Assembly: GCF_020181035.1 (NCBI RefSeq)
Contig: NZ_JAIQYY010000020.1
Coordinates: 1 to 64,000 of the forward strand
Source of the DNA: Streptomyces sp. CoH27
GTDB taxonomy: Bacteria; Actinomycetota; Actinomycetes; Streptomycetales; Streptomycetaceae
Reading direction: 5' to 3'
DNA length: 64,000 nucleotides
This document shows, piece by piece, positions 45,315-54,121 of this stretch. Positions within the stretch are counted from its first letter, which is position 1; each line of letters opens with the position of its first letter. The position numbers and the translations under genes are program-made. The notes below the pieces were generated by a model, which was not told where the DNA came from, did not search any database, and was given only the letters and a program-made list of their open reading frames with translations.

Positions 45315-47315
45315 ATGGGCATTCTCACTCTCCTGCGGAACGCATTCGGCCGCTCCCGCAAGGGACGAGCCGCCGAGGCAGAGGGTGCGACCCGCGTCCC
45401 GCCCACCGCCGAACCCCCGGCCCAGACGGCTCCGGAAACTCCGGAAACCCCGGCCCAGGCGACCCCCGAAGCGCAGGCCGCGGCGGCCTCCGAGACTCCG
45501 GCACCGGCCCCCACGGTCCCGGAACCCCGCCGCGAGGCCCACGACCTGGTGGCAGCGGCCTTCGACAACGTCCAGGTCCCCTTCCCGTCCCAGCCGGAGA
45601 ACCGGGAAGCGTCCGAGCCCGTCGCTGCCCAGGCGAAGGCCGAGGAGCCCGTCACGGAGAAGCCCGAGAACGGCGCGCCGGCGGAGGCCGAGGGCGCGGC
45701 CGAGGAGAAGGCTGCGGCCGAGGAGCCGACCCCCGAGAAGGCCGAGGCCACGGCCGAGCCGGTCGTCCAGCCGGAGGCCGAGGAGCCGACCGAGACCGCG
45801 ACCGAGCCGAAGGCCACAAGCGAAGAGCCGCAGGCCGAGGCCGACGCCGAGGCGGCCGTCCAGGTGGAGGCCGAGGAGACGACCGAGGCCGGGGAAGCCG
45901 TCACGGAGAAGGTTGCGGAGACTGCCGAGCCGGAGGCCCAGGGCAGCATCGAGGCGGAGGTGGAGGAGAAGTCCGAGCCCACGGCCACCGACACCACCCC
46001 GGCCGCGGAAACGGAGCCCGAGCAGACCGAGACCGACACCCCGGAGCCGGTCGCGGCAGCGGAGCCGACGGCTGACGCCACTGCCCAGGAACCGATCGCG
46101 GCGGCGGCAACCGAACCGGAGCAGGTGACGGAGCCCGCGACCGAGCCCACCGAATCGGAGCCGCAGCCCAGGCCTCAGGCGGAGACCGAGCCCCAGTCGG
46201 TCTCGGAGCCGGAGCCGGCATCGGAAGCGTCCGCCACGGAGGCAACCGACCCGAAGCCGGAGTCGGAACCGGCCCTCGCGAAGGCAACCGACCCGACCAC
46301 GGCTTCGAACCCCGCAACCCCCGAGGCAACCGCACCGACCGACGAGGCTCCCGCACCCACCGAAGAAGCCGCCGCACCCACGAACGAACCCGCCGTCGCC
46401 GAAGAAACCACCACCCCCGCCGACGAACCCGTCACCCCCGCCGCAGAAACCACCGCACCCACCACCGCACCCACCACCGAAACCCCCGCCGAACCCGCCG
46501 CACCATCCGAAGCCCCCATCCCCCCGCAAGCCGCCGACGGCGAGGACGCCCCGCAGGGGCCACTCGCAGCCGACGACGAGACCCGCACGGGTGGTGCGGG
46601 TGGGAACACCACCGCCGAAGGCGAAGCCGAGGCGGTACCGGATAGCGCAGGCACCCCCCTGCCCGCCGCCCCCCTGCCCCCCACCCTCACCACCGCCCAC
46701 ACCGCCGCCACAGCCGCCCTCGCCAAGACCGACCTCACCGGCACCCGAGCGAAGCTCTACCTCGTGCTGGACCGCTCCGCGAGCATGCGCCCGTACTACA
46801 AGGACGGCTCGGCCCAGGCCCTCGCCGACCAGACCCTCGCCCTCGCCGCGCACCTGGACCCCGGGGACACCACGGTCCACGTCGTCTTCTTCTCGACGGA
46901 GGTCGACGGCACCACCGACCTCACCCTCACCCCGGACCACGAGACGAAGATCGACGACGTCCACGCCGGCCTGGGCCGCATGGGCCGTACCAGCTACCAC
47001 GCCGCCGTGGAGGCCGTACTCACCCACTACGACAAGCACACCACCGGCACCGACACCCCCGCCCTCGTCGTGTTCCAGACCGACGGCGCCCCCGACGCGA
47101 AGACCCCCGCCACCCAGGCCCTCACCGAGGCCGCCAAGACCCACCCCGCCGTCTTCTTCTCCTTCGTCGCCTTCGGAGAGCACGACAACAAGGCCTTCGA
47201 CTACCTCCGCAAGCTGAAGACCCCCAACACGGCCTTCTTCCACGCGGGCCCCGCCCCCCGCGAGCTGACGGACTCCGAGCTCTACGCGGGCGTCCTCGCC
47301 ACCTGGCGCCCGTAA
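45315..47315 (+). CDS. vWA-domain (TerF-like) protein with very long acidic linker
   Basis: A 666-residue protein. Residues 1-25 are basic (ILTLLRNAFGRSRKGRA), residues about 25-455 form a continuous Glu/Ala/Pro/Thr-rich stretch without large hydrophobics (clearly disordered), and residues about 455-666 form a von Willebrand A domain with the MIDAS motif LVLDRSASM (DxSxS), the Thr after FSTEVDGT and VVFQTDGAPDAKT. Tellurium-resistance-cluster vWA proteins (TerF/TerY) resemble the C-terminal part; no other ter genes are here. ATG 45315 has GAAGGG. The linker length is exceptional and may vary. A terminator follows. Confidence 0.8.
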   Translation: MGILTLLRNAFGRSRKGRAAEAEGATRVPPTAEPPAQTAPETPETPAQATPEAQAAAASETPAPAPTVPEPRREAHDLVAAAFDNVQVPFPSQPENREASEPVAAQAKAEEPVTEKPENGAPAEAEGAAEEKAAAEEPTPEKAEATAEPVVQPEAEEPTETATEPKATSEEPQAEADAEAAVQVEAEETTEAGEAVTEKVAETAEPEAQGSIEAEVEEKSEPTATDTTPAAETEPEQTETDTPEPVAAAEPTADATAQEPIAAAATEPEQVTEPATEPTESEPQPRPQAETEPQSVSEPEPASEASATEATDPKPESEPALAKATDPTTASNPATPEATAPTDEAPAPTEEAAAPTNEPAVAEETTTPADEPVTPAAETTAPTTAPTTETPAEPAAPSEAPIPPQAADGEDAPQGPLAADDETRTGGAGGNTTAEGEAEAVPDSAGTPLPAAPLPPTLTTAHTAATAALAKTDLTGTRAKLYLVLDRSASMRPYYKDGSAQALADQTLALAAHLDPGDTTVHVVFFSTEVDGTTDLTLTPDHETKIDDVHAGLGRMGRTSYHAAVEAVLTHYDKHTTGTDTPALVVFQTDGAPDAKTPATQALTEAAKTHPAVFFSFVAFGEHDNKAFDYLRKLKTPNTAFFHAGPAPRELTDSELYAGVLATWRP

Positions 47316-47341
47316 CGGGCCGTAACCCTACGTAACACCCC

Positions 47342-47396
47342 GGGCCGCCCCCTTCCCGAACCGGTCCCACCCAGCAAAACGGGAAGCGGGCGGCCC
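47342..47396 (+). terminator. long hairpin terminator after the vWA gene
   Basis: Seventeen bases (47342-47358) pair with 47380-47396 with a single mismatch and a 21-nt loop. It lies 26 bases after the vWA stop and directly upstream of the metG promoter. Confidence 0.75.
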
Positions 47397-47408
47397 ACCC
47401 CTGTCGGC

Positions 47409-47414
47409 TACGAT
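47409..47414 (+). promoter_or_regulatory. metG: probable -10 element of metG
   Basis: TACGAT at 47409-47414 lies 57 bases before the metG ATG. The corresponding -35 position falls inside the right arm of the preceding terminator stem. No T-box or other riboswitch structure was recognised in the short leader. Confidence 0.4.
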
Positions 47415-47471
47415 TTCAAGGTTCGAAACCGCAGAAAAAGCAGCAACCGCAGCGACCTGGGAGCAGCCACG

Positions 47472-49196
47472 ATGGCTCGACACCTCATCACCAGCGCCCT
47501 TCCGTACATCAACGGGATCAAGCACCTGGGCAACATGGTGGGGTCCATGCTCCCGGCGGACGTGTACTCCCGGTACCTCCGCCAGACCGGCCACGACGTC
47601 CTCTACATCTGCGCCACCGACGAGCACGGCACCCCCGCCGAGCTGGCCGCCAAGGAGCAGGGCCTGCCGGTCGCCGAGTTCTGCGCGCAGGCGCACGACG
47701 CGCAGAAGGCGGTCTACGACGGCTTCGCACTGTCCTTCGACTACTTCGGCCGCAGCTCAAGCCCCGAGAACCGCGAGATCACCCAGCACTTCGCCCGCAA
47801 GCTGAACGAGAACGGCTTCATCGAGGAGCGCGCGATCCGGCAGGTCTACAGCCCCGCCGACGGCCGCTTCCTCCCCGACCGCTACGTCGAGGGCACCTGC
47901 CCCCACTGCGGTTACGACAAGGCCCGCGGCGACCAGTGCGAGAACTGCACGCGGGTCCTCGACCCCACCGACCTGATCAACCCGCGCTCGGCGATCTCCG
48001 GCAGCACGGACCTCGAAGTGCGCGAGACCAAGCACCTCTTCCTCCTCCAGTCCAAGCTGGAGAACGAGGTCCGCGAGTGGGTCGCCCGGCACGACAGGGA
48101 CTGGCCGCAGCTGGCCTCCTCCATCGCCCACAAGTGGCTGACCGAGGGCCTGCACGACCGCGCGATCACCCGTGACCTGGACTGGGGCGTCCCGGTCCCG
48201 GCCGACACCTGGCCGGAGCTGGCCGCCGAGGGCAAGGTCTTCTACGTCTGGTTCGACGCCCCGATCGAGTACATCGGCGCGACGAAGGAATGGGCCGACC
48301 AGGACCCGGAGAACCGGGACTGGAAGTCCTGGTGGTACGAGGCGGACTCCGGCGAGAACCCCGTCCGGTACACCGAGTTCATGGCCAAGGACAACGTCCC
48401 CTTCCACACGGTGATGTTCCCGGCCACGGAACTCGGCATCCGCGAGCCCTGGAAGATGGTCGACTACGTCAAGGCCTTCAACTGGCTGACGTACTACGGC
48501 GGAAAGTTCTCCACCTCGCAGAAGCGGGGCGTCTTCACGGACCAGGCCCTGGAGATCCTGCCCGCCGACTACTGGCGCTACTTCCTCATCGCCAACGCGC
48601 CCGAGTCCGACGACTCCTCCTTCACGTGGGAGCACTTCACGGCCACGGTCAACAAGGACCTCGCCGACACGCTCGGCAACTTCGTCAACCGCGTGCTGTC
48701 CTTCTCCAAGAAGCGCTTCGGCGACGAGGTCCCGGCCGGCGGCACCCCCGGCGAGGCCGAGACGAAGCTGGGCGAGCAGATCGCCGAGCTCATCGCCGAG
48801 TACGAGGGCCACATGGAGACCCTGCAGTTCCGCAAGGCAGCCGCCGCCCTGCGCGCCCTGTGGTCGGCGGGCAACTCCTACCTGGAGGAGAAGGCCCCCT
48901 GGCTGGAGATCAAGACCGACAAGGACGCGGCCGCCCTGACGCTGCGTACGGCGATGAACCTGATCCACCTGTACGCGGTGGTCTCCGAGCCGCTGATCCC
49001 GGCCAGCGCCCAGGCGATGCGCGAGGCCTTCGCCCTGCCTGACGACACCGCCTCCTGGGTCACGGCGGACGAGGCGAAGTCCTTGGCCTTCGTCCCCTCC
49101 GGCACCGCCTTCACCGTCCCGCCGGTCCTCTTCGCCAAGCTGACCGACGACGACCTGGCGGCCTACAAGGAGCGCTTCGGCGGCGAGCCGGCGTAA
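47472..49196 (+). CDS. metG: methionyl-tRNA synthetase
   Basis: A 574-residue class I synthetase charging methionine onto initiator and elongator tRNA. The HIGH signature reads KHLGN (residues 17-21), the zinc knuckle CPHCGYDKARGDQCENC is in the connective domain, and the KMSKS loop reads KFSTSQKRG, as in other actinobacterial/archaeal-like MetRS. FWFDAPIEYIGA-type and ESDDSSFTWEHF segments match the catalytic core and the C-terminal helical anticodon domain follows; there is no C-terminal tRNA-binding extension. ATG 47472 with GGGAG upstream. Monocistronic between strong terminators (47342-47396 and 49218-49253). Confidence 0.97.
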   Translation: MARHLITSALPYINGIKHLGNMVGSMLPADVYSRYLRQTGHDVLYICATDEHGTPAELAAKEQGLPVAEFCAQAHDAQKAVYDGFALSFDYFGRSSSPENREITQHFARKLNENGFIEERAIRQVYSPADGRFLPDRYVEGTCPHCGYDKARGDQCENCTRVLDPTDLINPRSAISGSTDLEVRETKHLFLLQSKLENEVREWVARHDRDWPQLASSIAHKWLTEGLHDRAITRDLDWGVPVPADTWPELAAEGKVFYVWFDAPIEYIGATKEWADQDPENRDWKSWWYEADSGENPVRYTEFMAKDNVPFHTVMFPATELGIREPWKMVDYVKAFNWLTYYGGKFSTSQKRGVFTDQALEILPADYWRYFLIANAPESDDSSFTWEHFTATVNKDLADTLGNFVNRVLSFSKKRFGDEVPAGGTPGEAETKLGEQIAELIAEYEGHMETLQFRKAAAALRALWSAGNSYLEEKAPWLEIKTDKDAAALTLRTAMNLIHLYAVVSEPLIPASAQAMREAFALPDDTASWVTADEAKSLAFVPSGTAFTVPPVLFAKLTDDDLAAYKERFGGEPA

Positions 49197-49260
49197 CACA
49201 CCCCGTAGGGCGAGACGACGTCCGGCCAGGCCCTGGTGGGCCTGGCCGGACGTGGTGTGT
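49196..49260. terminator. strong bidirectional terminator between metG and secreted protein gene
   Basis: A perfect 16-bp stem (49218-49233 with 49238-49253, loop TGGT) is embraced by outer arms ACACACC/GGTGTGT (49196-49202 with 49254-49260). The two genes converge with 82 bases between stops, so it probably ends both transcripts. Confidence 0.85.
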
Positions 49261-49278
49261 GGTGCTACGGACCGGGTC

Positions 49279-52068
49279 TCAGAGTGCCGTGCACTGGCCT
49301 GAGCGGGTTCCGGTCACCATGTTGGGGACACCGCGGTTGGTCGGCGGTGGCACGTTGCCCGAGCAGTGCAGCGAGCCGTGGATCGTATTGCCCACGATGC
49401 CGGCGCCGCTGTCCACCGTGAACGGCCCGGCGCCTGTCGTACCGTTCACCTGAGCCGTACCGCCGATGTCATTGGTGACCAGCTCGGCACCGGCATGGTT
49501 GTTGGTGAGCTGGACGCCGCCGGTGGTGCGGTTGCCCGGGCAGTGGTCGTCGCCCGGGTCCCCGATGAGGACGAAGCCCGTGGCTCCGCTGACCTGCACC
49601 GATCCAATGACCGTGCTGCCACAGAGGCCGAACAGCGTGCCGTTCGAGGACTGGATGGTGCCTCCGATGGTCGAGTTGCTGATGAACAGCGCACCGCCCG
49701 AGACACCGCGCACCGCGCCACTGACGTTGGCATCGATGATGCAGGTGCTCTCACGGGACGCCGTGATGGAGCTGTTGACCTGGCCGGTGATGGTCCGGGT
49801 GCAGGTGACCGTCTGGGTGAGGGTCTCGGTAGCGGCTGCCTGGTAGTTGCCGTCGCCGCCGTAGTCGGCGGTGATGGTGTGGGTGCCGGGCAGCAGGTTG
49901 GACGAGGTGACGTGGACCTGGCTGCAGTTGGTTCCGCCACCCGGGGCCAGGGTCGGTGTGCCGAGCACGGTGGTGCCGTCCTTGATCGTGACGGTTCCGG
50001 TCGGCGGTGAGGTCGGGTTGGTGCTGGCGGCACCCGGGCAGACGGTGTCGGTGAAGGTCACGGCGTGACCGAACGCGGACGAACTCGCGCTGGAGGAGAG
50101 CGTCGTGACCACCGGTGCCTTGTTGACCTGCTGGATCAGGGAGGAGGCATTACTCGGCTTGAAGTTGGCGTCACCGCTGTAACTGGCGTCCACGGTGTGC
50201 GACCCCGGACTCAGACCGGAGATCGCGCTGGACGTCGCCTTGCCGGTGGTCGTGTTGACCGCGACCGGGCCGCCCAGGGCGTTACCGTCCACCTTGAAGC
50301 TCACCGTGCCGCCGTCGGGAACGGGCTTGACGGTCGCGGTGAAGGTCACCGGCTCGCCGTAGACCGACGGGTTGTCCGAGGAGGCCAGGGTCGTCCGGGT
50401 TCCCTGCGGCACGCTGAAGAACATCGCGTGGATCGGTGGGGTCCCGCTCGGGTTCGCACCGTCGGTGTTGCCGGGGAAGGTGCCGTAGAAGGTGTTGCCG
50501 ACCGACTTGAGCTGCTGGTAGTCGCCGAGCACGCGCTGCCGGGCGCAGGTCAGGTCGGGCTGGTTGGGGTTGGGCGGCTTCGGCGTGGTGTTGCAGCCGG
50601 TCTGGTCCTTCTCCGGCGAGGAGAACGTCTGCAGCACGGTGTCGGTGAAGGTGGCGCCGTGGTCCGTGCTGCGGGCCAGGTGCGCGGTGAAGATGGGGAA
50701 GCCGGCGGTGTTGTTGCCGTCGGAGGTGGTGTAGAGGACACCGATGGTCCCGTCGTCGAGCACCGTGACCGAAGGAAGCGCCGCGTTCGTCGATGCGGAG
50801 ACGTTGGTGGCCGCGCCGACGTTGAGGCCGCCGGATCCGTTGTCGGTGAGGCGGCGGATCTTGAGCTGGTTGTTGCCCGAGACGTCCTGGCCGTAGACGA
50901 CGTACACGTCGCCGTTGCTCGGGTCGACGGCAGCGTGGTCCACGCCGCCGAGCAGCGCGTTCACGCTGCCGAACTTGTACCCGAGGCCCTGGTCGCTGTT
51001 GACGGTGTCCACGGCGATGCCGTCGTTGCTGCCGCCCAGCGTCCAGTTCGCCCCGCCGTCGGTCGACCGGTTGATCCGGTAGGTGACGTTGACCGGCTGG
51101 TTCTTCAGGACGCTGTTGGTCTGGTTGGTACCGGTCGACGTCTGGTACAGCGCGTACATCGTGCCGTTGCGCGTGTCCTTGGCCAGCCGCAGGCCACCGT
51201 TGGTGACGAGCGGGCTCATCGTGCCCGCCTTGTTGTCCGCGGAGACATTGGCCGTGGTCGCGGGGCGGTAGACAGCCACGCGCGCGTCCGGGCTGCCACC
51301 GAAGTCCTGGTAGGCGGTGTAGGCGTTGTCCTGGCTCGCCGTGGCGTTGTCGCGGTTGACCAGCAGCCAGGGCTGGTCGACGTTGGTGCGGGTGCCGCTG
51401 CTGGCCCCGCCCGGGCTGTCCTTCCAGGTCCAGGACGCGGCCTTGGTGGGGTCGGTCGTCGAACCGGTCGCCACCGCAAGCGTGTTGCACTCGGGAACGG
51501 CCGGGGGGCCGGTGACCGGGGCGCTGCACGCGAGGAACGCGCCGTAGAGCCTGCCGTCGCGCCCGTAGTCGATGCTCTGGTCGTACGGGCCGTTGGGCGC
51601 GCCCGTCACGCCCGGCGTCGGGATGCTGGTCTCTTCGTTCCAGCTGATGCCGCCGTCGTCGGAGTAGAGCAGATCGGCGTTGCCGTTCTGCCAGAACTGG
51701 CCGTTGAACCGGGTGATCGCGATCTGGTCGGGGTTGGCGGGGTTGATCGCGATGGACGGTTCGTTGCCACCCCCGCTGCTCGCCGAGGCCGACGCGTCGA
51801 TGACGAACGCCCCGGCCAGGCCCGGCACCCGCCGCGCCTTCTTGGCCGCCCGGCGCCCGGTTCCCTCACGGACGGTGAGATCCGGCGGGCTGCTGTTGAG
51901 GTCCTGGTGTTCGCGCACCGGCGGCGTCGGTTGCGGCGTCGCGGCCCAGGCCTGGACGGGCACGCCGACGGGGGCAGCGGCGAGCCCCATCACGACGGCA
52001 GTGGTGAGAAGGTTTCTGAGCACGGAAGGCGACCGCCCGGATGCGGTCGCAGGTGGAACGGCGTCCAC
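49279..52068 (-). CDS. secreted BNR-repeat (sialidase-like) protein with Ig-like repeats
   Basis: A 929-residue exported protein: signal peptide (residues 1-43, VLRNLLTTAVVMGLAAAPVG ending in AWA), a propeller-like region with Asp-box motifs (YSDDGGISWN, RSTDGGANWT, RSTDHGATFT; residues 80-560), two Ig-like domains (residues about 565-760: VFYGEPVTF-type strands, SPGSHTVDASYSGDANF, LPGTHTITADYGGDGNY) and a C-terminal repeat-rich beta domain (STIGGTIQSSNGTLFGLCGSTVIGSVQVSGATG) resembling a beta helix. It probably acts outside the cell on glycans or surfaces; sialidase activity is not implied. GTG 52068 has GAGGGG. Confidence 0.78.
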   Translation of the reverse strand: MDAVPPATASGRSPSVLRNLLTTAVVMGLAAAPVGVPVQAWAATPQPTPPVREHQDLNSSPPDLTVREGTGRRAAKKARRVPGLAGAFVIDASASASSGGGNEPSIAINPANPDQIAITRFNGQFWQNGNADLLYSDDGGISWNEETSIPTPGVTGAPNGPYDQSIDYGRDGRLYGAFLACSAPVTGPPAVPECNTLAVATGSTTDPTKAASWTWKDSPGGASSGTRTNVDQPWLLVNRDNATASQDNAYTAYQDFGGSPDARVAVYRPATTANVSADNKAGTMSPLVTNGGLRLAKDTRNGTMYALYQTSTGTNQTNSVLKNQPVNVTYRINRSTDGGANWTLGGSNDGIAVDTVNSDQGLGYKFGSVNALLGGVDHAAVDPSNGDVYVVYGQDVSGNNQLKIRRLTDNGSGGLNVGAATNVSASTNAALPSVTVLDDGTIGVLYTTSDGNNTAGFPIFTAHLARSTDHGATFTDTVLQTFSSPEKDQTGCNTTPKPPNPNQPDLTCARQRVLGDYQQLKSVGNTFYGTFPGNTDGANPSGTPPIHAMFFSVPQGTRTTLASSDNPSVYGEPVTFTATVKPVPDGGTVSFKVDGNALGGPVAVNTTTGKATSSAISGLSPGSHTVDASYSGDANFKPSNASSLIQQVNKAPVVTTLSSSASSSAFGHAVTFTDTVCPGAASTNPTSPPTGTVTIKDGTTVLGTPTLAPGGGTNCSQVHVTSSNLLPGTHTITADYGGDGNYQAAATETLTQTVTCTRTITGQVNSSITASRESTCIIDANVSGAVRGVSGGALFISNSTIGGTIQSSNGTLFGLCGSTVIGSVQVSGATGFVLIGDPGDDHCPGNRTTGGVQLTNNHAGAELVTNDIGGTAQVNGTTGAGPFTVDSGAGIVGNTIHGSLHCSGNVPPPTNRGVPNMVTGTRSGQCTAL

Positions 52069-52219
52069 GTACGGATCCCCTCGTCGAGAGATACGAACCG
52101 CTCAGCAGAGTGGCGGCCCTCCCGTATCGGGACCTGCGCAGACGCGGCGCCGGCCGTTCATTCGTCCGGACAATTCCACTCCCTTGGCCGAGCGGAGCCG
52201 CCCCTCGGACCGCCCGGGT
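52069..52219. promoter_or_regulatory. gap upstream of BNR gene with GTCCGGAC palindrome
   Basis: The 151-bp gap between two minus-strand genes contains the perfect palindrome GTCCGGAC (52164-52171), about 100 bases before the BNR gene start. Nothing else stands out. Confidence 0.25.
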
Positions 52220-52609
52220 TCAGCGCGCGCTGGGGATGGTCAGCGTCACCGACACCGTCGCGCCGGCGCGTACCTCGACCTGCCGGCCGATGCCGAAGAT
52301 GTCCTCGGTGATCCGGTACGCCCCGGGCGTCAGGCTGAGGGAGAACGACCCGTCCGGTGGCGCGGTGACCGTGCTCGCCACCACCTGTCCGTGCAGGTCA
52401 CGAGCCCGTACCGGATCACCGTTCACCGGTACGGGCGAGCTGTTCGCGACACCCGCACCGGATCGCGGATCCCGCCCGGGCGGCCGTACGACCACTCCCC
52501 GCACCTCGCCGTGCCCCCGCTCCTGCTCACACGACGGCGACGCCGCCACCACCGCCACCGCCATCCCGCACAGCGCCAGCGCAGCACCCCTGCGCATCCG
52601 ACCGGCCAT
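52220..52609 (-). CDS. small exported protein with carboxypeptidase-regulatory-like beta domain
   Basis: A 129-residue protein with a signal segment (ALALCGMAVAVVAASPSC) and a Cys that could be lipid-modified, though SPSC is not a canonical lipobox. The mature part (GEVRGVVVRPPGRDP ... QVVASTVTAPPDGSFSLSLTPGAYRITEDIFGIG) has the seven-strand pattern of carboxypeptidase regulatory-like or CnaB-type domains, typical of surface adhesive modules. ATG 52609 has GGAGGTG nine bases upstream. It lies between the BNR and pectate lyase genes on the same strand, so all three surface proteins could act together. Confidence 0.65.
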   Translation of the reverse strand: MAGRMRRGAALALCGMAVAVVAASPSCEQERGHGEVRGVVVRPPGRDPRSGAGVANSSPVPVNGDPVRARDLHGQVVASTVTAPPDGSFSLSLTPGAYRITEDIFGIGRQVEVRAGATVSVTLTIPSAR

Positions 52610-52701
52610 CTGTCGAACACCTCCGCCTCCAGGGTGGTCCCGGCAGGGCAGGCCCGCGAGGGCAGTGCCCGGCGCGGCGCGGGAGCGGCGGAACAGGTGC
52701 C

Positions 52702-54045
52702 CTAGGACAGGACCCCGGCGCCGGTCGTCGTCGCCAGCTCCGTCGGCAGGTTGTTCGCGCTCGTCTCCAGCCCCGCCGCGAGCGTCGGGGTCCAGTTCAC
52801 GGTCGTCTTGATCTTCTTGGAGTTCGACGCGTTGTACGCGGCGACCAGGTCGGTGGCGGTGCCGTCGACGAGGTTGCCGCTGCCCGCGATCGAGCCGGTG
52901 CCGTCGCCGCTGAGCAGCTTGGCGACCTTGCCGCCGGCCGGCACCTTCCAGTAGTTGGCCTGGGCCACGACCTGGGCCTTCGCGCGGGAGTTGATGCTGT
53001 ACAGGGGCGCGTAGCCATCGATCGTCGTCGTGTCGTACACGTTGTTGTACACATGAATCTGGCCGATCCGGGCGAGCGGGGCGCGCTGGACGATGCCCTT
53101 CCACACGTTGTGGTGGATCGAGACGCGCAGCTTGCCGGTGCTGTCCTTGTCGCTGCTGCCGATCAGCATCGTCTTGTCGTGGTCGGTGAACCGGTTGTGC
53201 TCGACGGTGACCAGGTCCGAGCCGTTGGTGATGTCCAGGTCGCCGTCGTGGACCTGGTACTGGCGGCCGTAGTGGTTCGGAGTGGCGCTGTCGAAGTGCG
53301 GGGCGTCGGTGAACGTGTTGTGGTCCGCCCAGACATGGGTCGCGCCGCGCAGGGTGACCGCGTCGTACTGCGAGTTCCAGTTGCCCTTGTCGCCGTCCGT
53401 CGGGTCCCACTGCGGGAAGCAGTCCTCGGTGGCGGAGAAGGTCAGGTTGCGGATGATGACGTTGTCGACGCCCTTCACCGTGAGGTCGCCGCCGGTGATA
53501 CCGGCGTCGGTGCCGGGCACGCCCACGATGGTGGTGTTGGCCGGCACCTTGAGGACGACATTCTTCGCCTGCTTCTGCTGGGCCGCGGCGCGGGCCTTCT
53601 CCTGGGTGCCGGAGGGCAGCTTGGAGCGGCCGTACGTCGACGGGTCGAACGCCTTCAGGTAGGCGGACAGCGAGTAGCCGGTCCCGGCCGCGTAGTCGGC
53701 GCAGGTCAGCTTCTTGCCGCTGTCGTCGGTGTTGGCGTCGATCGTGCCCTTGACCTTGATGATCCGGGGCGCGGTGTCGGTGGCGGAACCGAGCGCCTTC
53801 ACCAGCTGGGCGCGGGTGGAGACGGTGAAGGTGTGCGCGGAGTCGGCCTTCGCGCCGCCGGTGGTCCCGGTGCCGGAGGCGGCCCAGCCGTCCTTGGCGG
53901 CGAGGGTCTGGTGGTACAGGTCGACGGCACCGGCGTTGGCGTTCATCACGAACACTCCGGCGCCGGCACCCGCAGCCACGACTGCGGCGGACACGGCGAG
54001 GGTGCGCCGCTTGCGGAGGGACCGGCGGTGGGAGGGAGCTGCCAC
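52702..54045 (-). CDS. secreted pectate lyase, polysaccharide lyase family 1
   Basis: A 447-residue exported beta-helix enzyme: a twin-Arg-like basic N-terminus and hydrophobic segment (RTLAVSAAVVAAGAGAGVF), then PL1 features, namely NVIIRNLTFSATEDCFPQWDPTDGDKGNWNSQYDAVTLRGATHVWADHNTFTD (calcium and vWiDH regions) and HHNVWKGIVQRAPLARIGQIHVYNN (the RxPxxR-like catalytic Arg). It cleaves polygalacturonate by elimination. GTG 54045 has AAGGAC. The long stretch NTDDSGKKLTCADYAAG ... SGTQEKARAAAQQKQAKN is a family-typical insert. Likely linked to plant-matter degradation. Confidence 0.9.
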   Translation of the reverse strand: MAAPSHRRSLRKRRTLAVSAAVVAAGAGAGVFVMNANAGAVDLYHQTLAAKDGWAASGTGTTGGAKADSAHTFTVSTRAQLVKALGSATDTAPRIIKVKGTIDANTDDSGKKLTCADYAAGTGYSLSAYLKAFDPSTYGRSKLPSGTQEKARAAAQQKQAKNVVLKVPANTTIVGVPGTDAGITGGDLTVKGVDNVIIRNLTFSATEDCFPQWDPTDGDKGNWNSQYDAVTLRGATHVWADHNTFTDAPHFDSATPNHYGRQYQVHDGDLDITNGSDLVTVEHNRFTDHDKTMLIGSSDKDSTGKLRVSIHHNVWKGIVQRAPLARIGQIHVYNNVYDTTTIDGYAPLYSINSRAKAQVVAQANYWKVPAGGKVAKLLSGDGTGSIAGSGNLVDGTATDLVAAYNASNSKKIKTTVNWTPTLAAGLETSANNLPTELATTTGAGVLS

Positions 54046-54121
54046 GGGGGAGTCCTTAAAGGGTTGCTGAACGTGCCTTACGACGCGTCAGTAGCCGCCG
54101 CGCCGGGAAGAGTTGCCGTCC

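Noticed and set aside
45195..47243. 682-codon open frame on the minus strand opposite the vWA gene
   Set aside because: Gly/Leu/Arg-only composition that mirrors the acidic linker; no start signal and no family.
47415..47471. T-box or other tRNA-sensing leader before metG
   Set aside because: The leader from the probable -10 to the ATG is only about 50 bases and shows no specifier loop or antiterminator.
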